A stretch of DNA of 64,000 nucleotides, from positions 33,889,495 to 33,953,494 of the forward strand of contig OY365813.1 in NCBI GenBank assembly GCA_959347315.1, given 5' to 3'. Below are positions 62,501-64,000 of this stretch, in pieces; position 1 is the first letter of the stretch; every line of letters starts with the position of its first letter. Source of the DNA: Bimastos eiseni (lineage: Eukaryota > Annelida > Clitellata > Crassiclitellata > Lumbricidae). The notes beneath the pieces are model-generated. The model saw only the letters and a program-made list of their open reading frames with translations, ran no database searches and had not been told where the DNA came from. Both the position numbers and the translations under genes were made by a program.

Positions 62501-64000
62501 CCTCTTTAAGATAACTATTCAGAGGCTCTCCCAGCTCAGGTCCAGTTAAAGAGGAAAGTCTTTGCAGACTATATGCATTCCCAAAATTCATGATCGCCGT
62601 TAATTACGATGGTTATGAATAACTTAGTTATAAACTGTGACTCCTATATAATCCACGACACACTGGGCTGAATTGCTTTAGGGCCTAAGAGAGGTCCTAC
62701 TTAGTGTGTCTTTCAACCCTTCAGGGCTCCCCATTCCTATTGGCTGATTATCATGTAATGATGTGAACGTGATACTTGTGTACAACGATGGGAGCAAATA
62801 TACTGGTCTCATTTGATTTTTATAATATATGTCTATTGCAAATGACTGGTGGTTTTTGCTAACCCTAGTCCTTGAACTCCTGGAACAGGGAAGTGGTTGA
62901 CCGTTAGGGCTGAATCTGCAAACCTCGACCATCACCTGAATGGCAGCGTAGCCAACGGAAGTCAGATTGCTACCAACGGCCGTCAACAATGTACCACCAC
63001 TGAACATAAAAAACAGAAGGCCAAAAATAATAGATAGTTGGTTCGTTTATTCAATTAAACATTTATATAGCGCCTCTCGAGAAGTCTACTCGGCTGCGCT
63101 CTCAGTTCCCACGGCAAACACATCAGTCTTGAGATGCTTGTGAAGCAGATGCGGCACCACTCCTTGGCAACATCTCTAAGGCGAGTGTGTTCCAGGTGGA
63201 AGGACCTACAACTGAGAAGGCGCGGCGCTGCTTGATCGACGTGCTTTCACAAGACTCGCCACCAGAGGAAGAACGAAGAGTTCGCTCTTTGATTCTATTA
63301 GCATTTTATAGAGCGTGCCTTCTTCTCTCTTTCGCTCTACTATTCTATCTGGCAGTGTCTCATTCTACTTCGCTTTCTCAAAACCTGCATCTTCTCTCGG
63401 AGCCCCTGGCGCACTGGCAACGCTTCAGAACGGTTCACCATATTAGAGACTCTATATAAATGCATGAATACAATACAATACCTGACGAGGTGTTGCCTCG
63501 GAAACACTTCCCAGATCCTAGGATTATCCGAATAGGTGAAATATCTGTCTGTGCTGACATTGAAGGTGATGTAGACCTTTGGATCCGGGTAGTAACCGGA
63601 AAACTGCACCACGAGCAGCAAGTTTTCCAATTCCTCTGACGGTGGAGTTATGAAGACAACCGAATCGATGCCCCATAATCTGTGTAGTGAAACAGAATTG
63701 CATTTACGTAACGCAAAGACTTGAGGAAAGAATTCAAACTCGCCGAATCCCGTACAAATTAATTACATGCAAGGTACGTTGGAAAAGGAAACAAAGGTAA
63801 ACAGAGGACACTGGGAAACGTAAATAATTTGGAAGAGGCATGTTTTCAGATGAAAGCGAGGGATAGTCTCCCTAATGAAGACTGAAAAACACGCATCTAC
63901 ACGGTGATTCATTAAAAAACGTACCCCTAGATATTTAATTGTAACTCCGTCAAATATCGGTTTATGTCAAAAAAAATTTAAGTGAACATAGAGGAATCAG
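59563..64000 (-). CDS. tandem paralogue of the VWA-mucin-IPT protein (receptor 2), 3' part
   Basis: Five exons, read downward: 63679-63482, 62999-62864, 61832-61422, 60955-60779, 59994-59563; earlier exons lie beyond the window. Phases equal those of receptor 1 exons 6-10. It encodes IDSVVFITPPSEELENLLLV, GGTLLTAVGSNLTSVGYAA, the basic site RRDKRDLG, IYLRFILDGFQG, GNHLLRGCAISDYMIRLGKG, the same four-cysteine stalk and TM helix, then an unrelated tail (LRRQQPTQTHN ... RRKSRESRSEDYLTTTAEED ... VNDRRADD). Same strand as receptor 1 and upstream of it, so a tandem duplication. Whether it also has VWA and mucin parts cannot be seen here. Confidence 0.85.
62485..62580 (-). mobile_element. LINE 3'-end fragment in receptor 2
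   Basis: TTATGTAGCGCCTCTTTAAG, then AGAGGCTCTCCCAGCTCAGG and AGTTAAAGAGGAAAGTCTT, like 41650-41720. Preceded by an ATCA-type simple repeat. Confidence 0.7.
63058..63290 (-). mobile_element. LINE 3'-end fragment in receptor 2
   Basis: TTTATATAGCGCCTCTCGAG, then GCTGCGCTCTCAGTTCCCAC. The same antisense order as other copies. Confidence 0.7.
63296..63478 (+). mobile_element. LINE 3'-end fragment (second tail type)
   Basis: CATTCTACTTCGCTTTCTCA, then CGCTTCAGAACGGTTCACCA and TATATAAATGCATGAATACA. It ends two bases before the donor of a receptor 2 exon. Confidence 0.7.

Overview
This window is nuclear DNA of an animal, most likely an invertebrate bilaterian. The evidence is small coding exons with GT-AG boundaries, separated by AT-rich introns full of microsatellites, LINE 3' ends, tRNA-derived SINEs and non-autonomous DNA transposons. 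The repeats (LINE tails ending near GAGGCGCTATATAAAT, an R2-like restriction-endonuclease LINE, hAT elements) fit several marine invertebrate lineages. I cannot name the phylum from sequence alone.

Layout. (1) 1-1584, plus strand: the last three coding exons of an unidentified gene, possibly ending in a beta-propeller blade. (2) 1585-18140: a gene-poor stretch with nested transposons (a 985-bp hAT inside a LINE fragment), a 1-kb minisatellite, SINEs and AT-rich sequence. (3) 18141-34595, plus strand: a complete 22-exon gene for a 711-residue SLC26A11-like anion/sulfate transporter with a C-terminal STAS domain; all exon phases join without error. (4) 34596-40935: its probable 3' UTR and a gene-free stretch with unusual inverted-repeat elements. 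(5) 40936-55069, minus strand: a complete 10-exon gene for a 2025-residue type I membrane protein. Its order is signal peptide, von Willebrand A (VWA) domain, 3976-bp mucin-like exon with a 20-residue repeat array, plexin/MET-type IPT repeats, transmembrane helix and short tail. (6) 55070-59562: hAT elements and LINE scraps. (7) 59563-64000+, minus strand: a tandem paralogue of gene 5, 3' part only, with the same exon phases, a near-identical membrane exon and an unrelated cytoplasmic tail.

The transporter and the receptor pair converge (tail to tail) and have no evident functional link. The most interesting item is the receptor pair: I know of no named family with the VWA-mucin-IPT-TM order. 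It shows a conserved furin-type site, local near-identity suggestive of gene conversion, tail swapping, and a mucin array with an exact 360-bp internal duplication. Exon boundaries come from reading splice sites and phases by eye; no database search or transcript data were available.
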